A stretch of DNA of 51,940 nucleotides from Komagataeibacter diospyri. GTDB lineage: Bacteria; Pseudomonadota; Alphaproteobacteria; Acetobacterales; Acetobacteraceae. Position 1 is the first letter of the stretch. Every line of letters starts with the position of its first letter. Position numbers and translations under genes: made by a program. The notes below the pieces were generated by a model that saw only the letters and a list, made by a program, of their open reading frames with translations, was not told where the DNA came from and did not search any database. Location of the stretch: positions 1-51,940 of the forward strand of contig NZ_BDLU01000053.1 in the NCBI RefSeq assembly GCF_006538165.1, read 5' to 3'. Positions 8,043 to 16,633 of this stretch are shown one piece after another.

Positions 8043-11000
8043 CTAATGACCGGCTCCGGCCGACATCGATGAAACATGGCGACTTCTACCCAGCACCCGG
8101 GCGGCCCGTTCGCTCCGGAGCATCTTTTCCGCATGGGTCATGACTGCCGGCGCGTCCCTGATCATGGTCCGCAGGCGGGCATCGATCTCGACCAGACGTG
8201 CACCATGCGACCGCTCGGCATGCCGCGCCTGGGTTTTCAGAACGATCTCCCTTCCGTAAGGCCGACCTTCCTTTGCGAGCGTCTCCTGCATACGCCCAAG
8301 TGCAATCAGCTCTCGGATCCTGGCATCCCGGGCCTTGCGGGTTCGGGCAACCAGATCAGTGCCCAATGATTTATATGGTTTATGCGCCATTTTCTTTGCC
8401 ACATAATCCCACAGATCGTCACTGGTGATGGGCGTCATATCCCCGAGCGCCCTCTGGTTCCGGACCGCCTCGAACGTCGCGCCATCGGAGATCATGGTCC
8501 ATGTTGTGCCACGCGCCCGGCTTTCGGCGACGTATGAGGTAAATCCCGTCGCCAGTTCCGTGCCGCGCGGCATGGCGTTGATGTGCTCATCTGAAGTAAG
8601 CCCCTGTGCAGCATCAATCGTCATGGCATGTCCGAACCCCAGCATTACCCGACCAGTCTTCGCATCACGAAACCGCCGCCATTCAACATCAGCAACAAGC
8701 CCGTCCTTCGTGCGGACGCGAAGCCCCGCATCGCCATGGGCCAGAACTTCCACCACATCGCCGTTATTTCCGACTGTGCCGCCCTTTCCATCCACGCTGC
8801 CCCATGTCCGACGATACAGCCGAAGCCGGTCGCCCGTAGCGATCGCGAGATCATAGGTTTCGCCGCGCTGATCAATAGCCTGCACGGTGATTTCATGCGT
8901 CGAGATCTCGCCGCGCTCCTGCAGGATTTTACGGACTGCACGACTCAGATCCGCAGCATCCTGATTGGTCAGCGCCGACATGCTGATCGTCTTGGCCCGG
9001 CCTCGCTGCGGCCCGGCTCCCTCGGCCACCAGTGCATCGCGACGCGTGACATACAGTCGGGCAATATCCTGCAGGACTTCCTCATGATCGCCGCCGACCA
9101 GACGGATCGTGCCATCCGCCCGTTTCATATCGATCGCATCCCGCACTTCCTTCAGATGAAACCTGTTACGGACGTCATCATCATTTTCCTCATCCGTATG
9201 CGCGTTGGCCGCAGCCCCCCTGAACTCGTGGGCTTCCAGATCGCTCTCTTCGGGCTCCGCGCCACGAAACAGATCAGCAATCTGGCGATTTCTCGCTGAT
9301 AGCTGCCGGACACTGGACAGAAGCTCCGGCATGTCTTCCGGGTCCAGGACCCGACGCAGCATCTCGATGGAGTCCCCAGCCTCGATATTCTGCGCCTGCT
9401 CATGGTCACCCAGCGCCTTGATCGTGCAGCCGGTATCGCGCTGCAACTGTAACAGACGAAGCATCTGGCGCGGACCGACCTGGCCGACCTCGTCAATCAC
9501 CAGCACCGTATTCCGGTCCACATCGACGTCACCGCGCTCCAGCCGCGCCAGGAAAGGCAGCATCGCGCTCGTGTCAAAGATGCGAGCCTCACGTAATGCG
9601 TCCGCCTGACGCCAGGCATTGGCAATTCCGAGAACCCTGCGACCGTTCTTGTCATAACGCGTATCATGTTTCCACGCATCGACCAGCGGAGACAGGAGGG
9701 CCGTCTTCCCGGAGCCCGCGACGCCGGTGAGCATGGAGAGCGCACCGCCCCGGCCAAGAGCGTAAATCGCAGCCTTCTGCGTCTTTCCATGTTCGCTTGC
9801 GAAGTCGAGCGGCGATCGTCCGATCGCTTCTGTGATCTGGCGGTCCGACAGCGCCCCGCTTCGGTCTCCTGAAGCACGAGCCGCCTGAATCGCGAGATTT
9901 TCTTCAATGACGATCTGCGCGGAATTCGTCACCCTCAGCCTGTCGCCGCGCATTTCCTGAATCAGCGAGACCCGTTCCCCGCCGAGTTCAAGACCACGCT
10001 GTTCAATAAGGGCCACGACATGATCAATGTCCTTCACGCCGCCTTCAATACCGGTGCCGATCAGACCCCGGGCCGCATACGTTCTGAGCTTGTCGTGATC
10101 GATCACGGCGGCTGTTTCAAACTCCCTCGCGAGATGGCGCACAGCGAAACGGCAGGCAATATCGTATCGCTGTTCCCTGGTGCCCGCAGGCGCTACTGGC
10201 GCGCCAAGCAGACTTTTTTCCTCCCAGCCAAGACGCCTGGCCTGTTCTCGCCATATCTCATGGTCGCTTGTGCCTTCGTTCTTGTCCAGCCGGGCTGCCA
10301 GGCCGGCCATGGACAGGATGCGGCGCTTGCGTTCGATCGGCATGTGCGCCCAGTCCGCTCCTTCCGCCGCGGCGTACTCCTTGGCCGCCCTGATAACGTT
10401 CCGTCGTCCCTTGCTGAAGAAATCCGATATATCCGGCGGCACGGCCGAGATGACCGTCGCCTGCTCGTTCGCGTCGTATCGCTGGGCAATGCCGATCCGG
10501 CGCAGTTCATCAGCGAGCTGCGCCTGAAAGTATGCCCCGAATTCATGAACGCGCGATCGCAGCCGCTTCGTGTCAAGCGACCCCACATGCCCCTTTTCCG
10601 TGACCACGACATTGAACAGGGCGTTATGGATATGGGCATGGGGATCGCCGCCTGCGGGCGTGTCGATCAGATAGGTCTGGCCCGTCCCCGCGTCCCGCGC
10701 CTCAACCGTCGGGCGCGCGGTGTCATGCCGGAATGACACCCAGGCGACCTCGCCCGGGTCGGCACCATCTTCGCCCCCATGACCGCGCCGTGCGAAGCCG
10801 ATTTCCCGCGCGACATAGAGCATGGTGGCGTCGTTTGCCCGATCAATGGCATGCCAGATGGCTGCCCTCTCGGCCTCGGTCGGGGCGAACTCGGCCGCGA
10901 GAGTCACCGACTTGTGTGGCGCCAGGGTCAGATCATAGGCACTGATCTTCCGGGAGTTCCTTGACCAGTCCTCGCCATTATCGGCCCTTTTTGCTTCAAA

Positions 11001-11261
11001 CAGGCGATTGAGTTGCGCGTTCTTCGGTGGTGTCTTCGGATCAATGCCAAGAGCCGCCGCAATCTTGGGTTGCATGTCCGGTCGCCACGAGGCCCGCCCG
11101 TCGCGACCGGTGTAATAGCCCGTCAGTCGGCCGCCGTCCGCGTCAGGCACTTTTCCGGGCTGGGTACGGAAATCGTGCTCTGGATCTGGCAGTTCCTGCG
11201 TGAAGTAGGCAGTGATCAGCCGACCGCTGCTCTCAGCCGAGATTTTCCGGAATGTCATCAT
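8043..11261 (-). CDS. traA: TraA: MobF-type conjugative relaxase fused to SF1 helicase
   Basis: This 1,072-residue protein nicks oriT and unwinds plasmid DNA for transfer. The N-terminal TrwC-type relaxase domain has candidate catalytic tyrosines at Tyr19 (LITAYF) and Tyr49/Tyr50 (LTGYYTGRD), and the metal-binding triad in GDPHAHIHNALFN (His208, His210, His212). The helicase domain has Walker A GVAGSGKT (513-520), Walker B VLVIDEVGQVG (586-596) and the late SF1 motif TIDAAQGLTSDE (881-892). It follows the usual relaxase-helicase order. Its ATG overlaps the stop of the upstream small gene (ATGA), so the two are translationally coupled. Leading genes of the same operon encode HU and a BRO-N protein. 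The nick site should lie nearby, probably in the divergent gap at 12709-13025. Confidence 0.92.
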   Translation of the reverse strand: MMTFRKISAESSGRLITAYFTQELPDPEHDFRTQPGKVPDADGGRLTGYYTGRDGRASWRPDMQPKIAAALGIDPKTPPKNAQLNRLFEAKRADNGEDWSRNSRKISAYDLTLAPHKSVTLAAEFAPTEAERAAIWHAIDRANDATMLYVAREIGFARRGHGGEDGADPGEVAWVSFRHDTARPTVEARDAGTGQTYLIDTPAGGDPHAHIHNALFNVVVTEKGHVGSLDTKRLRSRVHEFGAYFQAQLADELRRIGIAQRYDANEQATVISAVPPDISDFFSKGRRNVIRAAKEYAAAEGADWAHMPIERKRRILSMAGLAARLDKNEGTSDHEIWREQARRLGWEEKSLLGAPVAPAGTREQRYDIACRFAVRHLAREFETAAVIDHDKLRTYAARGLIGTGIEGGVKDIDHVVALIEQRGLELGGERVSLIQEMRGDRLRVTNSAQIVIEENLAIQAARASGDRSGALSDRQITEAIGRSPLDFASEHGKTQKAAIYALGRGGALSMLTGVAGSGKTALLSPLVDAWKHDTRYDKNGRRVLGIANAWRQADALREARIFDTSAMLPFLARLERGDVDVDRNTVLVIDEVGQVGPRQMLRLLQLQRDTGCTIKALGDHEQAQNIEAGDSIEMLRRVLDPEDMPELLSSVRQLSARNRQIADLFRGAEPEESDLEAHEFRGAAANAHTDEENDDDVRNRFHLKEVRDAIDMKRADGTIRLVGGDHEEVLQDIARLYVTRRDALVAEGAGPQRGRAKTISMSALTNQDAADLSRAVRKILQERGEISTHEITVQAIDQRGETYDLAIATGDRLRLYRRTWGSVDGKGGTVGNNGDVVEVLAHGDAGLRVRTKDGLVADVEWRRFRDAKTGRVMLGFGHAMTIDAAQGLTSDEHINAMPRGTELATGFTSYVAESRARGTTWTMISDGATFEAVRNQRALGDMTPITSDDLWDYVAKKMAHKPYKSLGTDLVARTRKARDARIRELIALGRMQETLAKEGRPYGREIVLKTQARHAERSHGARLVEIDARLRTMIRDAPAVMTHAEKMLRSERAARVLGRSRHVSSMSAGAGH

Positions 11262-11545
11262 CAGGCGTCGGCCTGATCTTCCAGCTGAACGGAGCGCGGC
11301 GTCCGGCCTTCCTGAATGTCGAGTATCCTGCCGGTTGTGAGATCGATGCGCCTGAGAAGCGGACTCTGACCTGCGACCAGCGTCACCAGCCGACCAAGGA
11401 TCTCATCGAGCGTGGGACCATCGGACGTTTCCGGAGACAGGATCTCAATGATCAGGGAAAGCTTGTCTTCGATTACCCGCAGCCGTTCCCGGATGTCACC
11501 GTCCCGGCTTGCAGCTGTGTCGGACCTCCCGGCTGTCTCGCTCAT
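11261..11545 (-). CDS. Small coiled-coil protein coupled to traA
   Basis: 94 residues from the ATG at 11545, which has GGAGG eight bases upstream; two earlier in-frame ATGs sit too close to that site. The central part (DIRERLRVIEDKLSLIIEIL, then LDEILGRLVTLVAGQ) is predicted helical with heptad-like leucine and isoleucine spacing. Its stop overlaps the traA ATG, so it probably acts with or controls the relaxase, for example as an oriT or relaxosome accessory protein. No family is recognised. A hairpin overlaps its ribosome-binding region. Confidence 0.6.
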   Translation of the reverse strand: MSETAGRSDTAASRDGDIRERLRVIEDKLSLIIEILSPETSDGPTLDEILGRLVTLVAGQSPLLRRIDLTTGRILDIQEGRTPRSVQLEDQADA

Positions 11546-11556
11546 CGTCATCACCT

Positions 11557-11575
11557 CCCGTGTCAGAAACACGGG
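11557..11575 (-). terminator. Hairpin between hupB and the traA-coupled gene
   Basis: CCCGTGT and ACACGGG are perfectly paired around a five-base loop. One arm overlaps the GGGAGG that serves the downstream start at 11545, so it could either attenuate transcription or mask that ribosome-binding site. There is no T-run. Confidence 0.4.
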
Positions 11576-11602
11576 AAGCGTGACGCGGAATCATGCGACT
11601 GT

Positions 11603-11896
11603 TCAGGCCTTCTTTGTATCGGCCCCGGCGAGGGCATCCTTGACGGCCTTGGCCGGCGCGAAAGCCAGCTTACGCGAGGCCGGAATCTGCATCTCGGCGC
11701 CGGTCGCGGGGTTGCGACCCATACGAGCGGCGGTGTGCCGGACGGTGAATTTGCCAAAACCGGGCAGCGATACCTCGTCACCGGCTTCTGCAGCCTGAAT
11801 GATAGAGGCTATGACGGTCTCAAGAGCGATCTTCGCATCGGCCTTCGTGCCACCCGTGGCTTCGGCAATACGGTCAATCAGATCGGTACTTTTCAT
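11603..11896 (-). CDS. hupB: HU-family histone-like DNA-binding protein
   Basis: 97 residues with the whole HU fold. The N-terminal helices read MKSTDLIDRIAEATGGTKAD. The conserved VSLPGFGKFTVRHTAARMGR then NPATGAEMQIPASRK forms the DNA-binding arm, including the intercalating proline region, followed by the C-terminal helix. HU bends DNA non-specifically and assists replication, relaxosome assembly and chromosome compaction. It lies between the BRO-N gene and the traA-coupled gene on the same strand, which suggests a plasmid-borne HU for transfer or stability. Confidence 0.93.
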   Translation of the reverse strand: MKSTDLIDRIAEATGGTKADAKIALETVIASIIQAAEAGDEVSLPGFGKFTVRHTAARMGRNPATGAEMQIPASRKLAFAPAKAVKDALAGADTKKA

Positions 11897-11955
11897 CAGC
11901 GCTGTCTCTTTCGATCAAGGGAACATGGAGAAATGGAATCACGACCACGCCGGGT

Positions 11956-12708
11956 TTATGGTTTCTCCGGAGCGGGCACGATGACGCTGCGGGACAGATC
12001 CACCCCGATGCGAATGGCGTCATCAAGCTGGCGACCGATACCACTCTGAAGAACAGGGGAGCAATACATCGCCCCGTCGATTTTACGGCACATGCTCCAG
12101 ACCGACCCGATCAGGTTCATGGCATGAACCAGTCCTTCCACGTCGTGACGGTCGAGATCGCGAATGAATTGGCAAGGGTCGACCTCTTCGACGTAGGGCT
12201 CATGTCCCGGCATCACAAAAACCATGTGAGGACCAGGCTGCGAAAGGCGCCGGGGCAGATCCATCTGGGCACCAGTGATCGTGGGTGGCTCTGCACCTGC
12301 AGGATCTCCACCGGGGACATAGCCGCCGGTTCGGCTGATCTGTGGCATCACTTCCCCAGTAATCCAGCGCCGAACCCGTCTGGCAACTGGCTTTCGAGAA
12401 ATGAACGTCAGGTGGTTGGCGCCGCTTTCACTGACAAAGAGCTGGTCCTGCATTCCTCCTGCCGTCACTACGCTGATACGGCAGTATTCATCGTCATCGA
12501 GCCGTCTGACGGTCGCAGAGGGATTACTGAGGCCCAGGATGGAGCAAATCTCCCGGGCCGAAATCCAGCGCCTTCCAGTGACTTCCCGCACTGAGATCCG
12601 GGTTTCTTCGAATGTCAGATAATCCCGTTCGTTCTTATGCAGAACAGGCTGAACCGGATCACTGACCGGCTTTCCGGATCGCAGCCTCCTGGGCGCGGTG
12701 TCAGGCAT
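11956..12708 (-). CDS. BRO-N domain (phage antirepressor-like) protein
   Basis: 250 residues. The region of about residues 28-125 matches the BRO-N domain: EVTGRRWISAREICSILGLS, SATVRRLDDDEYCRISVV, FVSESGANHLTFISRKPVAR and WITGEVMPQISRTGGYV. This domain binds DNA in baculoviral BRO proteins and phage antirepressors. The C-terminal half is not recognised. The start at 12708 follows GGGGAGACATGAT. It is the first gene of the leftward transfer operon and faces the divergent rightward operon, so a role as regulator of transfer genes is plausible. Confidence 0.75.
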   Translation of the reverse strand: MPDTAPRRLRSGKPVSDPVQPVLHKNERDYLTFEETRISVREVTGRRWISAREICSILGLSNPSATVRRLDDDEYCRISVVTAGGMQDQLFVSESGANHLTFISRKPVARRVRRWITGEVMPQISRTGGYVPGGDPAGAEPPTITGAQMDLPRRLSQPGPHMVFVMPGHEPYVEEVDPCQFIRDLDRHDVEGLVHAMNLIGSVWSMCRKIDGAMYCSPVLQSGIGRQLDDAIRIGVDLSRSVIVPAPEKP

Positions 12709-12843
12709 ATCATGTCTCCCCTGTTCCTGGGAAAACCATGCGCTGGCAACATGCGACCCGTTATGGAAGACGTGCCCGGTAGCATCCCCGTCACCTGCAG
12801 GGGTCTAAGCATTGCTTACACCCTTTCGCGTCCGCCCATCCCT

Positions 12844-12872
12844 GGCGGCGAAGCCGCCCGCACCAACGGTGC
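12844..12872. repeat. Two adjacent hairpins in the divergent transfer-region gap
   Basis: GGCGGC-GAA-GCCGCC (12844-12858) is followed at once by GCACC-AAC-GGTGC (12860-12872). Both are perfect short stems with three-base loops. They lie between the leftward traA operon and the rightward operon, next to the phased repeats at 12902-12963, and are part of the candidate oriT or operator region. Confidence 0.6.
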
Positions 12873-12901
12873 AATGGTGTATGAGGACCCCCAAATCAAA
12901 G

Positions 12902-12963
12902 GGAGCGGTTGGGGAGCGCTTGCCGGAGCGACAGGGGAGCGATATAGGAGCGGAAGGGGAGCG
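12902..12963 (+). repeat. Six helically phased GGAGCG repeats
   Basis: GGAGCG occurs at 12902, 12913, 12925, 12936, 12947 and 12958, a spacing of 11, 12, 11, 11 and 11 bp, so all copies face one side of the helix. Four copies are preceded by extra G (GGGAGCG or GGGGAGCG). The array ends six bases before an ATG at 12969 and 62 bp before the likely start of the rightward operon. Such phased direct repeats typically bind a multimeric protein at oriT regions, operators or partition sites. Which one applies here is inference. Confidence 0.7.
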
Positions 12964-13025
12964 ATCCAATGAGAAAAAATCACCCTCCACATACCCTCGG
13001 AACATGGGAAACGGGAGCTTTGGCC

Positions 13026-13610
13026 ATGGCTGATCTGGATGTCCGGGGGCGCCTTCGCGAATGCGCGATTGCTATGGCGACCGAGGCGGCAGCGGGTTCT
13101 GTACTCCGCTGGCTCACCGAGCATCATGACGCTGTTGTCGCGACCCGGCCGCGTGGTGGTTCATGGAAGCCCGTCATCGCCATCATGCGCGAAGACGGGC
13201 TCAATATCTCAGCCGACCACTCCGGCCTGAGGAAGGTACGAAAGCTCTGGGTGCAGGTCCAGGCCTCCCGTAAAAAACATGCGGGGGAGCAGATTGCGCC
13301 GGTAGAAGCCGATCCCCCCGTCCACAATACCCATCCGAGCCGGCTGCCGCAGGACTGGAAGCCAGACCTTATCGATGATGGCCAGAAAAACCTCCCTCAC
13401 CTCCCCGATGCATCAACTGTACCCGCACCAATAGTGCCCGCCGAAAAAAGCGCGCAGGTCGCATCATTGCCCACGACAGTGGCAGGGTGCTCGGGTAGCG
13501 AGACAACCGGGGAGAAGAGCTTTCCCATTGGTCGTGCCCGGGCTGAGGCCATCAAGCGGGATCTTCTTGCGCGACTGAAGCGGAAGGAGCCCGGTTTTCA
13601 TCGGGAGTAA
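13026..13610 (+). CDS. Hypothetical protein, first gene of rightward transfer operon
   Basis: 194 residues from the ATG at 13026, which is preceded by ACGGGAGC at good spacing; an upstream in-frame ATG at 12969 lacks a ribosome-binding site. The N-terminal half (MADLDVRGRLRECAIAMATE, then GSVLRWLTEHHDAVVATRPR and GGSWKPVIAIMREDGLNIS) looks like a compact helical domain, possibly DNA-binding. The middle is proline-rich and disordered; the end is basic. No family recognised. The stop is 3 bp before the next ATG, consistent with an operon. Confidence 0.6.
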   Translation: MADLDVRGRLRECAIAMATEAAAGSVLRWLTEHHDAVVATRPRGGSWKPVIAIMREDGLNISADHSGLRKVRKLWVQVQASRKKHAGEQIAPVEADPPVHNTHPSRLPQDWKPDLIDDGQKNLPHLPDASTVPAPIVPAEKSAQVASLPTTVAGCSGSETTGEKSFPIGRARAEAIKRDLLARLKRKEPGFHRE

Positions 13611-13613
13611 GGC

Positions 13614-14444
13614 ATGGCATCCGCCACGATCACAGACGCCGCAGACCCAACGGTGCTGGTGACACGCCCAACCCTGCTCGTCGCAATCGGGCGCCAGCGG
13701 GTGGGAAAGACGACCTTCCTCAAATCGCTGGCCGAGATTACCACGCAGCAGGGAGGCAAGCCGGAGATCTGGAACACGGATTCCATGAACCGGTCGCATA
13801 CGCTTTCGTCGCTTGGTCCGCACGTGCTGGAAGCAGACAGTACTTCACCAGCCGGGCAGGCAGCATGGCTGGAAACACAAATCGAAAGACTGGTTGAATC
13901 CCGCCGTGATGCCATTCTTGACATTGGGGGCGGATGGACAGCGATGCACGAACTGATCCGTTCATCTCCCCTTGTGGCGGCGCTGGATGAACTCGGGGTC
14001 TCGCTTGTGACGATCTTCATGGTCGGTATGGAGAATGCGGACATCGACTATCTGCAGGACCTTCAGGAGCAGCATGACTTCCTGCCGCCCCGCACCGCTA
14101 TTGTCATAAATGAAGGCCTGCTTCCCGTCGGAATCGACACACCTCAGGCGGTAAGCCAGATCCTCGAAAACGAAACGGTAATCAACGCTTTGGACCGAGG
14201 AGCCGCACACGGTGTGTTCCCTGCAATCAACGGGCTCAAGAAAATCGCGGATCGTGGGCAGTCGTTCATGGATTTTGCTGCAAACAGGCCGGTTCCCGGA
14301 CAGCCGAAAAGCTCGGTCTTCGACAGGCTACGGGTCAATCGCTGGCTCAAACGGGACGTGCCCCTCTTCCTGCGCGACCTCGGACCGGACTATCTGCCCC
14401 GGATGCCAAAGGGGCTGCCCGACGTGGTTATGGAGAATGTCTGA
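13614..14444 (+). CDS. P-loop ATPase of the transfer operon (TraL/ParA-like)
   Basis: 276 residues. A variant Walker A, GRQRVGKTTFL, lies near residue 30, and a Walker B-like AILDIGGGW near residue 105, in a MinD/ParA-style nucleotide-binding fold. The sequence resembles TraL-like P-loop proteins that are encoded in conjugation operons and may help position or recruit transfer machinery; the assignment to TraL itself is uncertain. Its TGA overlaps the next gene's ATG (TGATG), so the two are coupled. Confidence 0.62.
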   Translation: MASATITDAADPTVLVTRPTLLVAIGRQRVGKTTFLKSLAEITTQQGGKPEIWNTDSMNRSHTLSSLGPHVLEADSTSPAGQAAWLETQIERLVESRRDAILDIGGGWTAMHELIRSSPLVAALDELGVSLVTIFMVGMENADIDYLQDLQEQHDFLPPRTAIVINEGLLPVGIDTPQAVSQILENETVINALDRGAAHGVFPAINGLKKIADRGQSFMDFAANRPVPGQPKSSVFDRLRVNRWLKRDVPLFLRDLGPDYLPRMPKGLPDVVMENV

Positions 14445-14938
14445 TGGTAGCCCAGGGCGACATCGAGGCGGCAGACCGTGAATTCGCCGCGCGAATGGAG
14501 AACCTGCGCCGGGTCGCCGCCCAGTGGGTCGAGCGTCCGATCGCGCCCGAAGTCGAAGTGCTTTCGGCGCTGGTCGCAGCGATGGACCAGATCGGCACCC
14601 TCTGCATTGAAGCCAGGCGGGCCTCCATCCGCTCCGTTGCAGAGAGCAGGCTGGTGGCCGAACAGCAGCGCGAAACCCTGGCGCAGGATACAATCGCCAT
14701 CCGCGGCTACCTCAGGGACGGAATTGAAGCGGTGCACACGCTGCGCACCATCAACGAAAAACTGGTCGAGAAGAAACTCCTCGCGATCACCGCGGATATG
14801 ACGAAAGGATTAAGGGGCGCCATCGAGAGCCAGGCCACGGCCATGACCAGACGGTACAACCTGCAGACGGCCTTTCGCATCCTGGGATACAGTTCCATCG
14901 TCCTGATAGCGGGATTTGCGCTCGGACGGATGCCCTGA
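14444..14938 (+). CDS. Membrane-anchored coiled-coil protein of the transfer operon
   Basis: 164 residues. Long charged helices (ADREFAARMENLRRVAAQW, ESRLVAEQQRETLAQDTI) occupy most of the chain; a single hydrophobic segment near the C-terminus (ILGYSSIVLIAGFALGRM) probably anchors it in the inner membrane. Start and stop overlap neighbouring features: the ATG overlaps the previous stop, and the stop lies in a 35-bp hairpin. Genes with this plan follow P-loop genes in several conjugation operons, but I cannot name the family. Confidence 0.6.
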   Translation: MVAQGDIEAADREFAARMENLRRVAAQWVERPIAPEVEVLSALVAAMDQIGTLCIEARRASIRSVAESRLVAEQQRETLAQDTIAIRGYLRDGIEAVHTLRTINEKLVEKKLLAITADMTKGLRGAIESQATAMTRRYNLQTAFRILGYSSIVLIAGFALGRMP

Positions 14939-14966
14939 GCGTATCCACAACGGACACGCTCAGGGC
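14932..14966 (+). terminator. Long hairpin overlapping a stop codon
   Basis: GCCCTGAGCGT pairs perfectly with ACGCTCAGGGC; after one mismatch TCC pairs with GGA around an ACAAC loop. The stem includes the TGA of the preceding gene (14936-14938). No U-run follows, so it may be a Rho-assisted terminator, an mRNA-stabilising structure, or a processing site splitting the operon before the transglycosylase gene. Confidence 0.5.
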
Positions 14967-15048
14967 CGGAACCGAAACGCCGTACCAAGTACTGACACAG
15001 GTCGCATGATGCTGGCCGATCCTGTCCGCCTCGCAACAGGAGGCCAAG

Positions 15049-15861
15049 GTGATCCGGCTCCCCTTTCCATGCCGCCGCATGGCGCAAGCGACCGTGGTCC
15101 TTGTAACGTGCGGCTTCGTCATGCCCTCCATCGGGCGGCCACAGACAGTAAATGTACCCGGCGGGCTCCCGACACATGTCAACGCGACCTATCAGGAACC
15201 GGGTCTCGGTGGCTGGACCCCGGACACGACGGGTACAGCCCAGACCACCAGCGGGAGCGGCGCGCTCACCCAGACAGCGACAGCAGGTACGTCCGACAGC
15301 GATGCGCTTGAGACCCTATACCAGCAGTCATGGGGCTATGCGGCAGCCCGGAACGCCGAGGCGCTGGGCGTCAATCCGTCAGCGCTCGCCGCGACCTGCG
15401 TGGTCGAATCCGGCTGCCAGAACCTCTACACGGCCGGAAACGGCAGCACGATCACCGGCGCGTTCCAGATGAGCAACGGAACTTACAGCCAGACCCTTGG
15501 AGAGGCACTGGCAGCAGACCCCTCGCTGGCCTCATTCCTCACCAGTGGCACGGCGGGCCAGCAGGACCCGGCGACACAGGCGATGGCTGCGGCGCAGTAT
15601 CTCAAGGATGCTGCGACCAGTCTGCAGCAGAGCGGCATCAGTAACCCGACAGCCCTTGATGCCCGCGCCTATTACAACTTTGGCCCGAGCGCGGGCGCGG
15701 AAATCGCGACGGCCGACGACACCAGTCTCATGTCTTCGTACATATCGAGCGCGGCAATGTCGGGGAACAATATCAGTTCAACCACCACGGTCGGCCAATG
15801 GCGCGCGGCAGTCGCAGCGAAAATGGGCAGTGCCGCGTCCAGTTCGATCCTGACCGGCTGA
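15049..15861 (+). CDS. Secreted lytic transglycosylase (VirB1/TrbN-like)
   Basis: 270 residues from a GTG at 15049 with AGGAGG seven bases upstream. The N-terminus has basic residues and a hydrophobic stretch (MAQATVVLVTCGFVMPSIG), consistent with a signal peptide, followed by a Thr/Gly-rich linker. The SLT-like catalytic core has ALAATCVVESGCQNL, in which Glu is the likely acid catalyst, then GAFQMSNGTY. Such enzymes open gaps in peptidoglycan so that a conjugation apparatus can be assembled. It shares an operon with the following secreted protein (13 bp gap). Confidence 0.75.
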   Translation: MIRLPFPCRRMAQATVVLVTCGFVMPSIGRPQTVNVPGGLPTHVNATYQEPGLGGWTPDTTGTAQTTSGSGALTQTATAGTSDSDALETLYQQSWGYAAARNAEALGVNPSALAATCVVESGCQNLYTAGNGSTITGAFQMSNGTYSQTLGEALAADPSLASFLTSGTAGQQDPATQAMAAAQYLKDAATSLQQSGISNPTALDARAYYNFGPSAGAEIATADDTSLMSSYISSAAMSGNNISSTTTVGQWRAAVAAKMGSAASSSILTG

Positions 15862-15874
15862 CGAGGAGGCCAGC

Positions 15875-16282
15875 ATGAGGCTTTCCCAACGGGCCGCGAT
15901 CCTTGCGGCCATCACCTGCAGCATCAGCCATCCGGCCTTCGCGCTGCACAGAACCCCGGTACGTGCGCTCGACGGGTACAGATGCATGGCCCTTGATGCG
16001 CCGGAGCGGGTCATGATGGATTTCGGGCATCCGATCCCGCTGCAGAGCGAACCACGGGACGATGCCCCGAGCATTGCTCCTGCGCTGGCAGTATTGCCCG
16101 TCGCCACGGATGCACCGCCTACGAACGGCTACGTCCGGAGCATGAACCTCTCATTGCGTCCCGGCTGGGTCTCGACAAGATGGCTGAAACCCTACGGCGC
16201 GGTCCATCCCGGCATGACCTGCACGCCCTACGTCATGAATGATGGCAAGCTTGGCTTCGTGTTCGGAAGGGCGACACAGTAG
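15875..16282 (+). CDS. Secreted hypothetical protein
   Basis: 135 residues with a clear signal peptide (MRLSQRAAILAAITCSISHP then AFA cleavage region). The mature part contains two cysteines (YRCMALD and GMTCTPYV) that could form a disulfide, and a WVSTRWLKPYG stretch reminiscent of SH3-like periplasmic domains. It follows the transglycosylase by 13 bp after GAGGAGG, so it is probably a periplasmic partner in transfer. No family recognised. Confidence 0.6.
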   Translation: MRLSQRAAILAAITCSISHPAFALHRTPVRALDGYRCMALDAPERVMMDFGHPIPLQSEPRDDAPSIAPALAVLPVATDAPPTNGYVRSMNLSLRPGWVSTRWLKPYGAVHPGMTCTPYVMNDGKLGFVFGRATQ

Positions 16283-16633
16283 GTTTCTCATCTCCACAGT
16301 CCGGCAGGCCGCGTGACCGACATTGGTCTTCCCGGAAGCGGAACGAGGAATGCCGCTGCCCGCCGGGAGGGCCGCGAGGCACCCGGGTCAAGCCTGAGGG
16401 CATGCCCCTGAGGTGAGCCGGGTTGCCCGGATCGCGGGGCATCGCCCTGCGGTCCGGGCGGCCCTGTTCACTGAAAGGGGCGTGTCCTCACCGCGCGAAG
16501 CGCGGCGCGCAGCGGGCTTGAGGCGGGTGCCTCGCGGCAGCATGCTGGTGTCAGGGCATTTTTTTCCAGCACGATGGCGGCTCCGGACACCAGAAGCAGG
16601 AACCCGGTTTCCGGGCTCCTGCGGCGTGGGCTT
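16283..16633. other. GC-rich intergenic stretch without a gene
   Basis: This lies between the end of the rightward operon and the convergent end of a leftward gene. It contains several GC-rich foldbacks, the best being CCGCGC-GAA-GCGCGG at 16491-16505, and a run of T at 16559-16565. Frames crossing it have no protein-like composition. It may serve as a bidirectional terminator region. Confidence 0.5.
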
